Source of the DNA: Triglochin maritima | Taxonomy: Eukaryota > Streptophyta > Magnoliopsida > Alismatales > Juncaginaceae | NCBI GenBank assembly: GCA_963682175.1 | Contig: OY821791.1 | Coordinates: 29,696,326 to 29,760,325 of the forward strand | DNA length: 64,000 nt | Direction: 5' to 3' | Position numbers and translations under genes: made by a program | In this document: in pieces, positions 46,397 to 58,034 of the stretch | How positions within the stretch are numbered: position 1 is the stretch's first letter | How the letters are laid out: each line of letters begins with the position of its first letter | The notes under the pieces: model-generated | The model's database searches: none | What the model saw: the letters and a program-made list of their open reading frames with translations, nothing else | What the model was told of the DNA's origin: nothing

Positions 46397-46551
46397 CCTA
46401 TTTGGTGAATAAAAGTGTGATATGAAGAGAAAGTTGTGTTAAAAGAGTGAAATGAGGAGTTATATTAGTAGAAAGTGTAGATGGGCAAAATGGTAATCTT
46501 ACGGGCGATTTAAGTAGTTTTACGGCGACGAATAGCAGTTCAGTTGTTGAA

Positions 46552-48783
46552 TGCAAGGTATGCTTCAAACGTACAAATTTTAGCAGACCAAAGTTATACT
46601 ATCCATAGTGTAGATAAATATTTAGAAGTTTTATTTAATTTTCAACAAGAGATGTATGAATTTTTTTGGTATCCCAAAATAGAATGCTTTTCATCCAAGT
46701 ATATTATTAATACTCAAATGGAATTAAATGTGTAAAGTGCTCATTATTTGGATTTGATCTAATGTGAAAGCGAAGATAATAGATAAAAGCAAATGTACAT
46801 ACAAAAATAGGATGATAGTTAAAGTGGAATCTCTTTTTAATACTTCCTACATAAAAAGGGAGAAACTTAAGCATGTGCTTGAGATATATGGTAAAAGAAC
46901 AATGCACCTTTTAGGGGTTTGTGTGGTGTGATTCCACCCTAGCTAGCAATGGAGTTCATAGGATATTTTCTCAATTAATCCCAAACTACAATTGAGCCCA
47001 CCACTGTTATCTTTCTTTTTAGAAGATTTCTTTGTAGGCTACTTTCGGTTGTCTAATAATAATAGTGATAATAAATAATAAAAATAACAACAAAATAATA
47101 ATAGTAAAAAAAGTAATAAATAATAGTTGTTGAAGTAAATAATATATTGGTAAGAATTAAATTCTTATTGTTACTTTTAGGATGTGATTAGTTTGCAAGA
47201 AGTTGTGGAAATTTTGGAATCTGATTTCATGACTTGCTTAGAATTTGAGATGGAAGTGAGGGAAGTTACTTACAATAAGAATTTAGAAATTATAGAACTT
47301 AGTTCTCATAATTATTTCAAGATTTTCTGCAAATAAATCACCATAAAACTATTCTGAAAATCCTTTCTCACACTTCCAAATTAACTTCTTATAAACCAAT
47401 CGCACCTAGTATTCTGCTTGAAAGTCACCTTTATAGTTCCAACCATACAACTTAGTAAATTAATATTCAAACTATTACAATTGTAGAGGAAATTTTAAAT
47501 CTTGATTATACTTGTCAAATAATAAATAATAATAATATAATATCTTTCTTTGTAGAGAGATTCTCATTATATATCGCCTTGTTTAAAAGTTCATGGTACG
47601 CAAAAAAAAAAAAAAAAAAAAAGCTTACTAAGAGTCTAAGACAACCTTGAACATAGGTAAAGCTTGACTAACTCCACTAAAACTTCTACAACTTTTAAAA
47701 TATTTGTCATCAACATCAACCTAAACATTTAGCCTTTCCGTCCCACTCGGATCTACTACTCATTTTAGACCTTTTGATTAATGTGTTGAAAAGGAAATGA
47801 TAGTAATACGAAGGTTAAATAGGTAAGTGAAATACGATTGGACTAATTTACTTGGTAGATTTGGTCAAGAATGGAATCTGATTATGATTTGTGGAATAAA
47901 TAAGGAAATAAAAGCCGAAACGAAACGAAAAATATTTTAGTGAATAACACATCTCAAATAATATTTAGAGAAAGAGATAAGGTTGTGTTTAATTATAATA
48001 CAAAGTAGGACATAAAACTTGTATAAAGGAATACGCATGAATTAAAGTACATGTATTTCCTCGGAATAAATGTGGCCACAAGAGACTTAAGTCACATGTT
48101 CTTTGAACCACTAAGTTAGACCATATTAAAATTTAAGGTTGATACAAGTTAATTTCACTGTTAATCTAAAATGAACGTATTTAAATTACTAAAATTTTCT
48201 GAAATTTGACACGTATAGATCAATGTCCATGTTTTGGTTTGAATTTTTTTTACAACATGTCCCTCACATAAAATATATTTCGCCTGCAAAATTTCACTAT
48301 TAGGCTTTTATCAGAACTAGCAAAAAATGAAGTACCACGTCCAAGATGACCAGACTACCATCAATCCTAATTCTTCCCTTTTCTTATTAATACAAAATTA
48401 GTGCAACATCTCATCTTTGAAAACTATGAACATATTGTCATTATCACAGCTGCTTTATGTGAAAATTTTGAACCATCCATGGACATCATGAACCAAACTT
48501 CAAACATATATTTTCCAAAAACAATTCTTGCAAGATGGAAACAAAAACCCATCTCTTTTCCTGTGTAGGACCAATGTTTTATCATATCAAAATATTTTTT
48601 ACAACAATATCAATCTTTACCAAATGATGTATAAATGAGAAAAATAATCTTACCAACTCATTAAACCGTCCGATTGGTGCAGAACTGTTGATTTGACCGG
48701 CAAAACAGGCAAATGGGTCGGTGTAATAACTTGAAACCGCTTGCGTAAGAAGCAAAAAGAATACCCAAGAGATCACAGCAGAA
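46552..48783. other. Intergenic
   Basis: AT-rich. An AATAAT-type simple repeat lies at about 47055-47150 and a poly(A) run of about 20 at 47601-47621. No gene. A 21-bp word starting GCACCTAGTATTCTGC (47402-47422) recurs exactly at 51566-51586. The last 200 bp are probably the transporter gene's 3' UTR. Confidence 0.5.
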
Positions 48784-51700
48784 TTATGCCGACAGCCCTG
48801 TAGCACTCTTCGGAATCAGAAACAAGAAGAATATGGGGATGAAAATGGAAACAGTCTGAATGATCACTCCAAGAAGAAGATTGTCGAAAGAATTTGAGGA
48901 GATGTTCAACGACGAAGCTAATGCGGCACCAAGGAAAGAACTAACAGTCGAGCCGAAGTTGTTAATGGACATGAAGAGAGCGAAAAGCGTGCCTTCTATT
49001 CCGGGTGGGCATAGTTGTCCCGAAAGGATCAGAAATGGCATCATCCTGCAAACCCAGAAAGTACATCAAGAAATTTAACACATGCAGAGGAAAAATAACC
49101 TTGCTAACATACTTTTGAATTGTGTAGATTTCTTTGATAGTTAATTTTTAAATCCAAAAAAACATAAACTACGAGAAAGTAATGGTTTCAAAGGGAAAAA
49201 GTTTAGGTTTCCCATGCAAGCTTTAAACATTGTTGAGACAGTTTTCTGTTTTCTTAACAAAATATACATTGTTGCAAGAAAACACTTTCATCAACATAAT
49301 ATAACATTGTCGGTTTCAGTAGGATTTTTTTATAATGTATTTTTGAAAATTGTTTCTACTTAAACTTAAGGTGGAGTCCTAACCTGCCTGGGATAGTGGG
49401 ATATCAATTACTTTGCTATGTGATTCTATTTTTGTCTATTTAAGGTTAGAAATCCATTAAATGTACCAAATCCAGTTTGTCAATCGTGTCATCTTTGTTG
49501 TAACAGAAACATGAAATAAAAACAAACACTGATATGATATAAACAAACATAAAACATGTACAGATTGCTTTTACGTGAAAGATTTCAGTTCATACATGAT
49601 TATCAATAAACAGAATTTAAATTCGGTAATGTAGATGCATTCTGTTTATATATGAATTATTATTACGTGGCTCTCCAGAATGAACATTTTCTTGGAACAT
49701 GATACTCAGATATAAAGGGAAAAAGGTCTTTAGAATCTTAAATTTAATGCTAAAAGATATTATTCAATCTCCATGTTTTATTCTTAAAACAAGAATTCAT
49801 GCTTCAGCTTTAGTGGCTTCTTGATGCACATATGTTGTTTGCACAAGCAGATAAGAAAAAAATGTCAATAACAATGTTTTGATGTGAAAACATGCATGCA
49901 TTATAAAGCTTTCAAGTATATTGTTTAATATTTTGATGTAACGATAAAGCAGAGATTGATACTCTACATACTTGAATTGATTGACGGCGTCTGCTAGGGC
50001 TGACCCACAAATAACCATGTATTTATCTGGTATTCCAAACAAAACATTTTTCCGAGAAATAAGAATTACGTCGAAGGTGTTCAAGATAGCCAGACCAATA
50101 TGAGCCCAACTGCAATGATGACATAGAAAAAACAACAAAACTTAGCAACGTTTGAGATCACGATATGGGAGTAATGGCAATTTAATAGTGAACCTGATCT
50201 CGCAGAAAGAGAAACAATATTGTGGATAGAGACAATTCTAAGATCAAATAAACAGGACCTATAAATTCAAATATAATGAAATTTTAGCAAATTGACTACC
50301 ACATCTCTTTGCTCAGGTAGAAGTTATTTCAAGACCTAATTGACATCACTCCTTCGCAAAAACATTACTGCATCTGACATACAAGTTTCAAATTTAGGGA
50401 AATATAGGTTATAAAATGCCTTGTTACACCTTAGACACTACAAATGGATTTGAATTGTTAACACTTGCGATTCACTAGCGCATTTGACTTGCATTGGCTC
50501 TAATCAAGCAATGTACGTACAAAGTAATAGGCTTAACAGCTCATTTGGTTGTATGTACACATTAATAAGCCAAGTACGATCACCCAACTCATGCTTAACT
50601 TGAAAAAACTTGAGCTCACCTTAATAGCTCATTTGGTTATATAGTATTACCACTTACCAGTATACATGAAAAATGCTATTTTGACATGATTCTTGTAAAA
50701 ACTAAGACATTGATAAGCCTCCCAGACAACAAATAATCATTCAAGTATTCAACCCTACCACTAGAATCCCTTCGTAGATGTTTGTCGAAGCCCCTACTTT
50801 GATTCTCCAACGTGCCCCAATATCGATCAGTGTGCCAAAACTACCTTTTAATCCCTTATCACCTCCAATACGGAATATTATGAATGTGCAAGTTTTACAT
50901 ATTAGGCTGGATGTGAAAATGATAATCTTTTTTTGTGAATTTTATTGATTTCACTACATGAAGTCAGTCACATAGAAGTATATATGCATGATTGGATTAA
51001 GATTGTCAGGTCCAACTCAATCTTGCAAGCCCAACCATGAACACCATCTTTGATTGATAACCGAAGCAAGTTGTCTACGGAGCGACTCGAAGAAGGCCTG
51101 AGCTAAACTTGATGGTTCATCTTTATGTACAATATATTATAACATTAATACGAGGATAAAAGGAAAAAAATCAAAATAATCACCAAAACAAACAAAATTG
51201 GAAGAATATGCACGTGAGAAACTTAATTGGCAAACTATGTACCTTGAAAATGGAAACTGGGATGTCATTTTCATTAAGTAAAAACGACATCACAAATGTC
51301 GTTTTTTATAAATATTATTTTTCTTTTAAAATTAATTATACTATAAATAGTAAATTAATTTACTATAAATATTATAAATTAAAAACGACATCACGGTCAT
51401 ACATAGGCTAGGTACTAATGTATTTATAATATATAAATATTATATATTATAAATAGATACTTTGTTGTAACAGGTACTAATGTATTTATAGTATATAAAT
51501 AAGGTACTATAGTATTTATAATATATAAATATATATTATATTGTAACAATATATAATATATTGTAGCACCTAGTATTCTGCTTGAACAATATACTATAAA
51601 TAGATTGAAACCACCATTTTCAATGAATCATAAATGCATAATGAGTTTGGCAGTGATTTTTGAGATTAACAAACATAACGAAAAGAAGCCCTTTCAAGTT

Positions 51701-54700
51701 CATGTGTTACACGTAATTGCAAATTTTGTAGTATAGTCACAATATCAAACTAACATGCAACTAGCACTCCATATTAAGGAAAAAAATTCAAAATAATCAC
51801 CATAAAAAACAAAATTGGAAGAATATGCACGTGAGAAATTTAATTGGCAAACTATGTACCTTGAAAATGGAAACTGGGATGTCATTTTCATTAAGTAAAA
51901 ACGACATCGCAAATGTCGTTTTTTATAAATATTATTTTTCTTTTAAAATTAATTATACTATAAATAGTAAATTAATTTACTATAAATATTATAAATTAAA
52001 AACGACATCACGGTCATACATAGGCTAGGTACTAATGTATTTATAATATATAAATATTATATATTATAAATAGATACTTTGTTGTAACAGGTACTAATGT
52101 ATTTATAATATATAAATAAGGTACTAATGTATTTATAATATATAAATATATATTATATTGTAACAATATTATATATTGTAACAATATATAATATTGTTAC
52201 AATAAATACAATATATTATATATTGTAACAATATATAATATATTGTATTTATAATATATAAATATTATAAATAGAAAAATAATATTTATAAAAACGACAT
52301 TTGCGATGTCGTTTTTACTTAATGAAAATGACATCCTAGTTTCCATTTTCAAGGTGCATAGTTTGACAATTAAATTTCTCACGTGCATATTTTTCCAATT
52401 TTGTTTTTTATGGTGATTATTTTGAATTTTTTCCCTTAATATGGAGTGCTAGTTGCATGTTAGTTTGATATTGTGACTATACTACAAAATTTGCAATTAC
52501 GTGTAACACATGAACTTGAAAGGGCTTCTTTTCGTTATGTTTGTTAATCTCAAAAATCACTGCCAAACTCATTATGAATTTATGATTCATTGAAAATGGT
52601 GGTTTCAATCTTGTGATGAGATGGATTAGTGTTGTTTTATTTTGTTGGTTCCATATGAATACAGTTTATGAAGTTATTTAGGAAGGAGCCAAGTCAGAGA
52701 AGGTAAAGGGTTCCTGCAATTCTTCATTTTTGACAAACTATTGTTCTAATTAAATTAATAAATTAGAACGAAACACAAAGTCATCTAAAACACGTTAGTA
52801 CCTAGCCTATGTTAGACCATTAAACCAAATTGAGTTAGGCAGACTTAAAAGCCCACCAATAGAGTCAATCCATCATGGGGATTTGGCTCAATCAAAGCAT
52901 GAGCAAGAACTCGGGGTTGCTCAACTTGGACATTGTTTTCTTGATAATTGGTAGGATTAATTACGGGAGTGAGGATCAAACCTACGTCTCCATAATAAAC
53001 TAGTCATTGAATCAGTTGGGATACACTCCTTCTGTATTAAACTTGGACATAGTCATGATTAAAAATTAAGGAATGATAAAAGAAAACTCATGCTCTATAA
53101 TAACTGAGTATCTTGAGAGGATAATTGAACCTTTCTACTCTTCTATCTCTCCATGTACAAATTTTTAGAGAGCACTTAAAACAGCTATGAAATAACTTAT
53201 TCAAAAGGTGGGAAATTCAATGGATTTACTTATGATTTTAGATTTCATAATCAGCATCAAACTAGGAAGTTCACAACATTAATCTCATCATAAGAACGTC
53301 AGAAGCCGAGGATTTTTGTTAAGAAAAATACTTCAGATCAGAAAACAACAAGCTTCACCCACTAATTATATTGCACTTACGGAATAAATTTGCATGACAT
53401 CCATCCTGATAATAACTAAATTAATGCAACTTTATGGACCCAATAAACAAGAGTTCAGAACATGAACTTACAAAAGAATTCTCCTCAGTCTCATGCGTTT
53501 CAAAAAGCGATTGTATGTGTAGGTGCCAAGGATCAGTCCAAACCATCCAATCACACGTACGTTACCCAAAAAAGATGCATCCAAGTGTAAGGCTTCAGTT
53601 TGATAGTAAAACATAATAGTGGAAAGGTTCGGAATTGTGATGTGAGCGAAAAAGAACCACATCATAGGCCTGCAAATTAGAAGATTTCTCATTGAATGGG
53701 CTCACAAAAAGCACAAAGAAGAAAATAATGTAACGACTAGCAACTCTTTATACCTTCGGATAGCTGGCTGTCTGAAAGCATGACATAAGCTAAAGAAAGC
53801 CCCTTTTAAAGATAACAAGGTACCCAGGAGCAAAGATCTTGGTCTTTTTTCCACAATTTCCGATGTATTACCTTCTGGAGTATGCTCAGTGTCTTTCTTA
53901 TTCACCCTTCTAGTTAGAGTGCTCGAGTTTGATGTCTCGACTAAGTCATTAAATTCACCGTTAGAGGTATGAAACACGTCACCATCAGTACCTTCGGACG
54001 ATTCGTCCGAGCATGCATGGTCATGATTAGTGTTTTCAGGCACGAGGACTGCTTTGCTGCCAAGAGGCGGATCCTCAATAAATAGACAAGAAAGTAACTG
54101 GATGCACGGAAAAATTGAGAAAAGAAGAAAAATAGAGCCTATCTTAAGATTTGATAACGAATATCCTCCCAATAGGCTACCAAATATTCCACCCAATGCC
54201 ATTGAAAACCAAGATAGCGACTGAAGATCGCCAGCAAATGCGGCTCTGTTACAAAGTAAAAACATCAGATTAGGCTCCAACAATTAAACGGATGTATCCA
54301 AATAGAACACGAAACACATGTACCTCTCTAGTCGAACGGCCTCCGCAACCATTGCATCAATAACAACATCTGCAATTGCAGATCCCAAATTGTGTAATGT
54401 TAGTAAAATGGTTAGATATATCTCTGAATCCCTAATATCGCTGATTAAACCCAGAAGAAGCCACGGAAGAAGAGAGAGAACTGTAGCTATGAGCAAGTAG
54501 GGAACTCGTTTCCTTCCTTTAATAGGTACACAATCTGATATTATTCTGTGGGGATTTGAAATGAAAATCAAGATTTCAGCGAGCACAAAATTTTAAATGT
54601 ATATAGTATAAATATTTGTCTGCGCTGTGTTGTTCATTACCCATATAAAGGCTTTATACTCCAAGGGAAGAATGCTGTGGAAACTACGAATTGCGAGGCT

Positions 54701-57231
54701 GATGGTGTCAGTTTGAGTATATCTTTGAGCTGATAGGAGACTGCGGTCCATACAAATGCTTTGAAACCCTGAATAAGAGTAGATTTCAAAAATTCATACT
54801 AAGAAACAATTACGATCCACCAAAAAGATGGAAAATCAACAAGGCAAACAAGTTACAAACATTCTACTTTTTAATGACCTAGCCTAAAACCACTAGTCAT
54901 CATGATCATTTGGTCCGCAAAACACTTGACAGAAACAAAAAAATTGTATTACAGGCAGCAACACAAATTATCCACAAACAAATTGGTACGCTTATGATGC
55001 ATATCAAGAAACATCGTGCAAAAAAGCAACAAACAATTTCAAATGAAACCAAAACGGCAATAAACACCAATTGGCAAATCAATTCCAAGAAGTTGATATA
55101 TTTTCAAAGCAATAGGATGATTTTGTTCTATGCCACACCAAACATGTAAGTTTCGTGTTTCGAATTGTTGTCTTTGATTGATCCTTGTAATTTTTAAGAA
55201 TATGTTGCAATCAAAGTCTGTAGTGCTAATCAATAAGAGAGATACATGTGGATCCAGCGCCAGGGCATGATTGCAACTAACAATTTATTGTATCTCTGCG
55301 GAAAGAAATAGAACAAGAAAGGTTGGTCTAGTTGGATGTTTATCTCAAATGTGGAATTGAAACAGAAGATCTCTAACGGGATGGCGAAAGTATGCAGAAT
55401 TTGCTACATTGTAGCACTACAGTGACTACACTCTAGTAGTTACCTACCTGACAACACCAATACAAAACATGATCGTCAAAGTATGTTACTTGTAACATTT
55501 AGAGTTTAAGAATGAAGTGTCGTAGTCCAAGTTCAACACTAGCCTCCAACCTGAAAACATCAATGCCTACATCAACCTTAAACATAAGAACTCTTATCCT
55601 AAAAATGATTATGAAACCCTTCTCCAAAGCCCAATGCACAAATCAAAACCTCAATCCATCTAAATAACAAGAAAAGGACTTCGGTTTCCGAAAGCCCTCT
55701 AAAATGTTCAGTTTCCGGGAAAAATCACCAAAACCGGAATGAAACACATAAAAATTCAAAGTTGATGGATCACAGAAAACTCACAATCCCAACCTCTATC
55801 CATCCATAACAAATAATGCAAAACCTAAAAAATCCAGAACTTTGAAAATTTGAATGGGCATGATAGTAACTAACAGTTTACTGTACCTCTGTGGGAAGAA
55901 ATAGAACAAGAAAGGTTGGTCTAATAGGACGTGTATGTCAAATGTGGAATTGGAAGAAGGTCTCCAGAGGGATGGCGGAAGTACGCATATTACATTGCAG
56001 TACTACACTCTATAGTAGCTACCTACCCAACAACACTAACACCTAACTTGATTTTCAAAGTATATTATTTGAAAATTTTAGAGTTAAGAATAAAGTGCTG
56101 TAGTCAAAGTTCTACACTAACTTCCAAACTGACATCATCAATGCCTGAATCAACCATAAACATGAAAACACTAATTCCAAAATGACTACGAAGTCCCACT
56201 CTGGAGCCCAATTCACGGATCAAATCCTCAATTCATTCGTACATCTGAATAACAGAAAAAGGAGTTGGAATTCCTATAGCCCATAAAATGCTCAGTTTTC
56301 AAGAAAAATCACAAAAAACGGAACGAAACCCATAAGAATTCAAAGTTGACAAAGAATCAACGAAAACTCAGAATAGCTATCTCGATCCATCCATAACAAA
56401 ATCATGAAACCCATAAAAAATCAACTTTGGAAAGGAACCACCCAAAACATGAACAAATCCAGTTTTCAAAATAAATCATTCATAACCCAACAAAACCCAT
56501 AAATCATTCAGAGCAACTTAAAAAGGTGTACAAGACATCACCCATAAGACCACAACCTAACCATCAAGTTCAATTTTAAAAGGAATCACCACTCATAGAG
56601 AATAAATCACTACAGGAAATCACCCGATTCCCCCAAAAAAACCAACTCTCCGTTGCAATCTTGTTCCATCGACCAGAATCACAAAGTACCCATTAAAAAT
56701 TCAATTTCGTAGGAAATCAACTTGCAGTTACATTCTCTGTTCATCCATCAGATCACAAAAAAAAAACTGCACTGAATCATCCAACAAACACAAATATCTC
56801 AAAAACCCATAAAAATTCGAATCCTTACCAGAAATTACTCAAACCCATCTCACATAACCCCAAAAGAAACAAAGAAACCCCACAGTTCCAATTTTTACAA
56901 CAAATCATCCAAAACCCAACAAAAACCATATCTCAAAAACCCATAAAAAACCTAACTTTACAAGAAATTACTCAAATCCATCTCACATAACTCCAACAAA
57001 TCCAATTTCTCACAACCATGAAAAAAACCACAACGTTCCAATTTTTACAACGAATCATCCAAAACCCAACAAAACCCATCTCTCATAAAACCCATAAAAA
57101 ATAATATTTACAACAACAACAAAAAAAGATGATAAATTTCCAATTGAAACCTGCGTGAAGTAGACGAAAGCGACGACCCACAGAAACGCCAATCCGAAAG
57201 CAGACCTCATCTGCTTCCCCAAAATGACCAT
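48784..57231 (-). CDS. Folate-biopterin transporter family protein (FBT/BT1, MFS)
   Basis: Exons on the minus strand: 57231-57151, 54768-54641, 54545-54324, 54245-53754, 53669-53472, 50109-49972 and 49045-48784. All junctions are GT-AG and in phase, giving 506 aa. It reads MVILGKQMRSAFGLAFLWVV, then the family blocks FKAFVWTAVSYQLKDILKLT, ASQFVVSTAFFPWSIKPLYG, SDCVPIKGRKRVPYL, ADVVIDAMVAEAVRLER, FRQPAIRRPMMWFFF, FYYQTEALHLDASFLG, FGIPDKYMVICGSALADAVN and PPGIEGTLFALFMSINNFGS. A hydrophilic loop of about 100 residues sits between the membrane halves (from EDPPLGSK). Family members carry folates or pterins across membranes; substrate and membrane here are unknown. The start is the first ATG in frame. 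Introns 1 and 5 are large and repeat-filled. Confidence 0.92.
51160..52170. repeat. Two direct copies of a repeat, 617 bp apart
   Basis: 51160-51540 and 51775-52170 are near-identical direct repeats (ATATGCACGTGAGAAA, GGGATGTCATTTTCATTAAG, then AAACGACATC and a TATAAATA-rich tail). They lie inside transporter intron 5. The second copy is also the inner part of the left arm of the foldback listed next. Confidence 0.85.
51602..52610. mobile_element. Foldback element (long inverted repeat) in the transporter intron
   Basis: The left arm, about 51602-51956, starts GATTGAAACCACCATTTTC. The right arm, about 52266-52610, ends GAAAATGGTGGTTTCAATC. They are inverted repeats of about 345-355 bp with few differences, around an AT-rich loop. 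The arms meet the loop at AAAACGACAT..ATGTCGTTTT. It encodes nothing. RNA across it would form a long hairpin. I find no convincing target duplication (left flank ...CTATAAATA, right flank TTGTGATGA...). Confidence 0.85.
55259..56400. repeat. Tandem duplication of about 595 bp in transporter intron 1
   Basis: 55259-55850 and 55855-56400 align throughout: CATGAT(T/A)G(C/T)AACTAACA at the start, AGAAATAGAACAAGAAAGGT, then TAAGAATRAAGTG and the ACCCATAA-type end. The copies are clearly diverged, so the duplication is not recent. From 56400 to 57090 shorter units with AAAACCCATAAAAA recur irregularly. Confidence 0.8.
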
Positions 57232-58034
57232 CTTCAAACAGAAGATCAGAAAAGGGAGTTTTTGAGATGGAGATGAGTGGAGAAGAAGAAGATCTCATTG
57301 TGATTTGGATTCGAAGCGTGGGAAGGAGTTATATTTTTCTCTCACTTCCTTTCCTTCCCATTTTGAAGGTCAAAATCTTGACTCCTTTATGTTATTTAAT
57401 TATTATATATCATCTTCGGTTTATTCACCAAACAAATCATGTTATTATCGTGTCCTCATTTGAATTTTAAATTTTATTGTGCTGTTTAAATTGTGTTCTA
57501 TAAATTGTGTCGTGTGTATACTCGTAAGTGTAATCCTAATTTAAATTCATATCCGATGGTTAGATAATCGTGTTGCTAAACCCTTAGCCATAACTGACCC
57601 ATTTATAACCGTGTATACTCGTTTTTACGTGTTTATACACGATTAATAAGCATGTGTGTGTCATGTACATGCTAAGATAGTTTAGAGGTTTAAAAATTGT
57701 TACGAGTATACAATTATTACCTATTTAGTATATGTATTGTACGATTTCACAAAATTTATTATTTAACATATAAATCGTATTTGTTTATTACATATATAAA
57801 AAAAGAATTGCTAAGTATATTAATACAAGGGTTTATACCCAATTACTCGTGTATATTAGTGTAGTAATCACATATTACTTATATTTGTGTACCACGACAC
57901 CAATTTATCTTGTATTCATGGTGTCTCTAACTTGTTAATCGTGTTTCACTCTTAAATATATATTCGGCCTATTTATTAATCTTGTAAAATATTTCTAATC
58001 CATATCCATTAACTTTGTGTCGTGTAATCATATG
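57232..58034. other. Transporter promoter and AT-rich intergenic
   Basis: The first part is the likely promoter and 5' UTR of the transporter. From about 57480 the words GTGTCGTGT, CGTGTATACTCG and CGTGTTTATACACG recur, as in decayed MITE-like DNA, but no ends can be defined. Confidence 0.35.

Larger units (their letters stand above)
41794..46551 (+). mobile_element. MULE copy 2 with TIRs and 9-bp target duplication
   Basis: The element is 41803-46542 (4740 bp). The 9-mers TTTGTTGAA (41794-41802) and GTTGTTGAA (46543-46551) agree at 8 of 9, the MULE target length. Terminal inverted repeats of about 60 bp: left GGGAACTACTATTTGTCGCC..., right read inward CTGAACTGCTATTCGTCGCC..., both then AAAACTACTTAAATC; I count about 35 identities in the first 42. 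Two genes start just inside the ends and point at each other: transposase-OTU from the left, PMD from the right. Each first exon is followed by an intron with GC-rich palindromes. Confidence 0.92.

Noticed and set aside
51208..52388. Three near-identical 63-67-codon ORFs starting MHVRNLI
   Set aside because: They are short frames in the direct and inverted copies of the noncoding foldback repeat.
57083..57298. 71-codon ORF as transporter N-terminus
   Set aside because: It is in a different frame from the conserved FGLAFLWVVAFVYFTQ exon.
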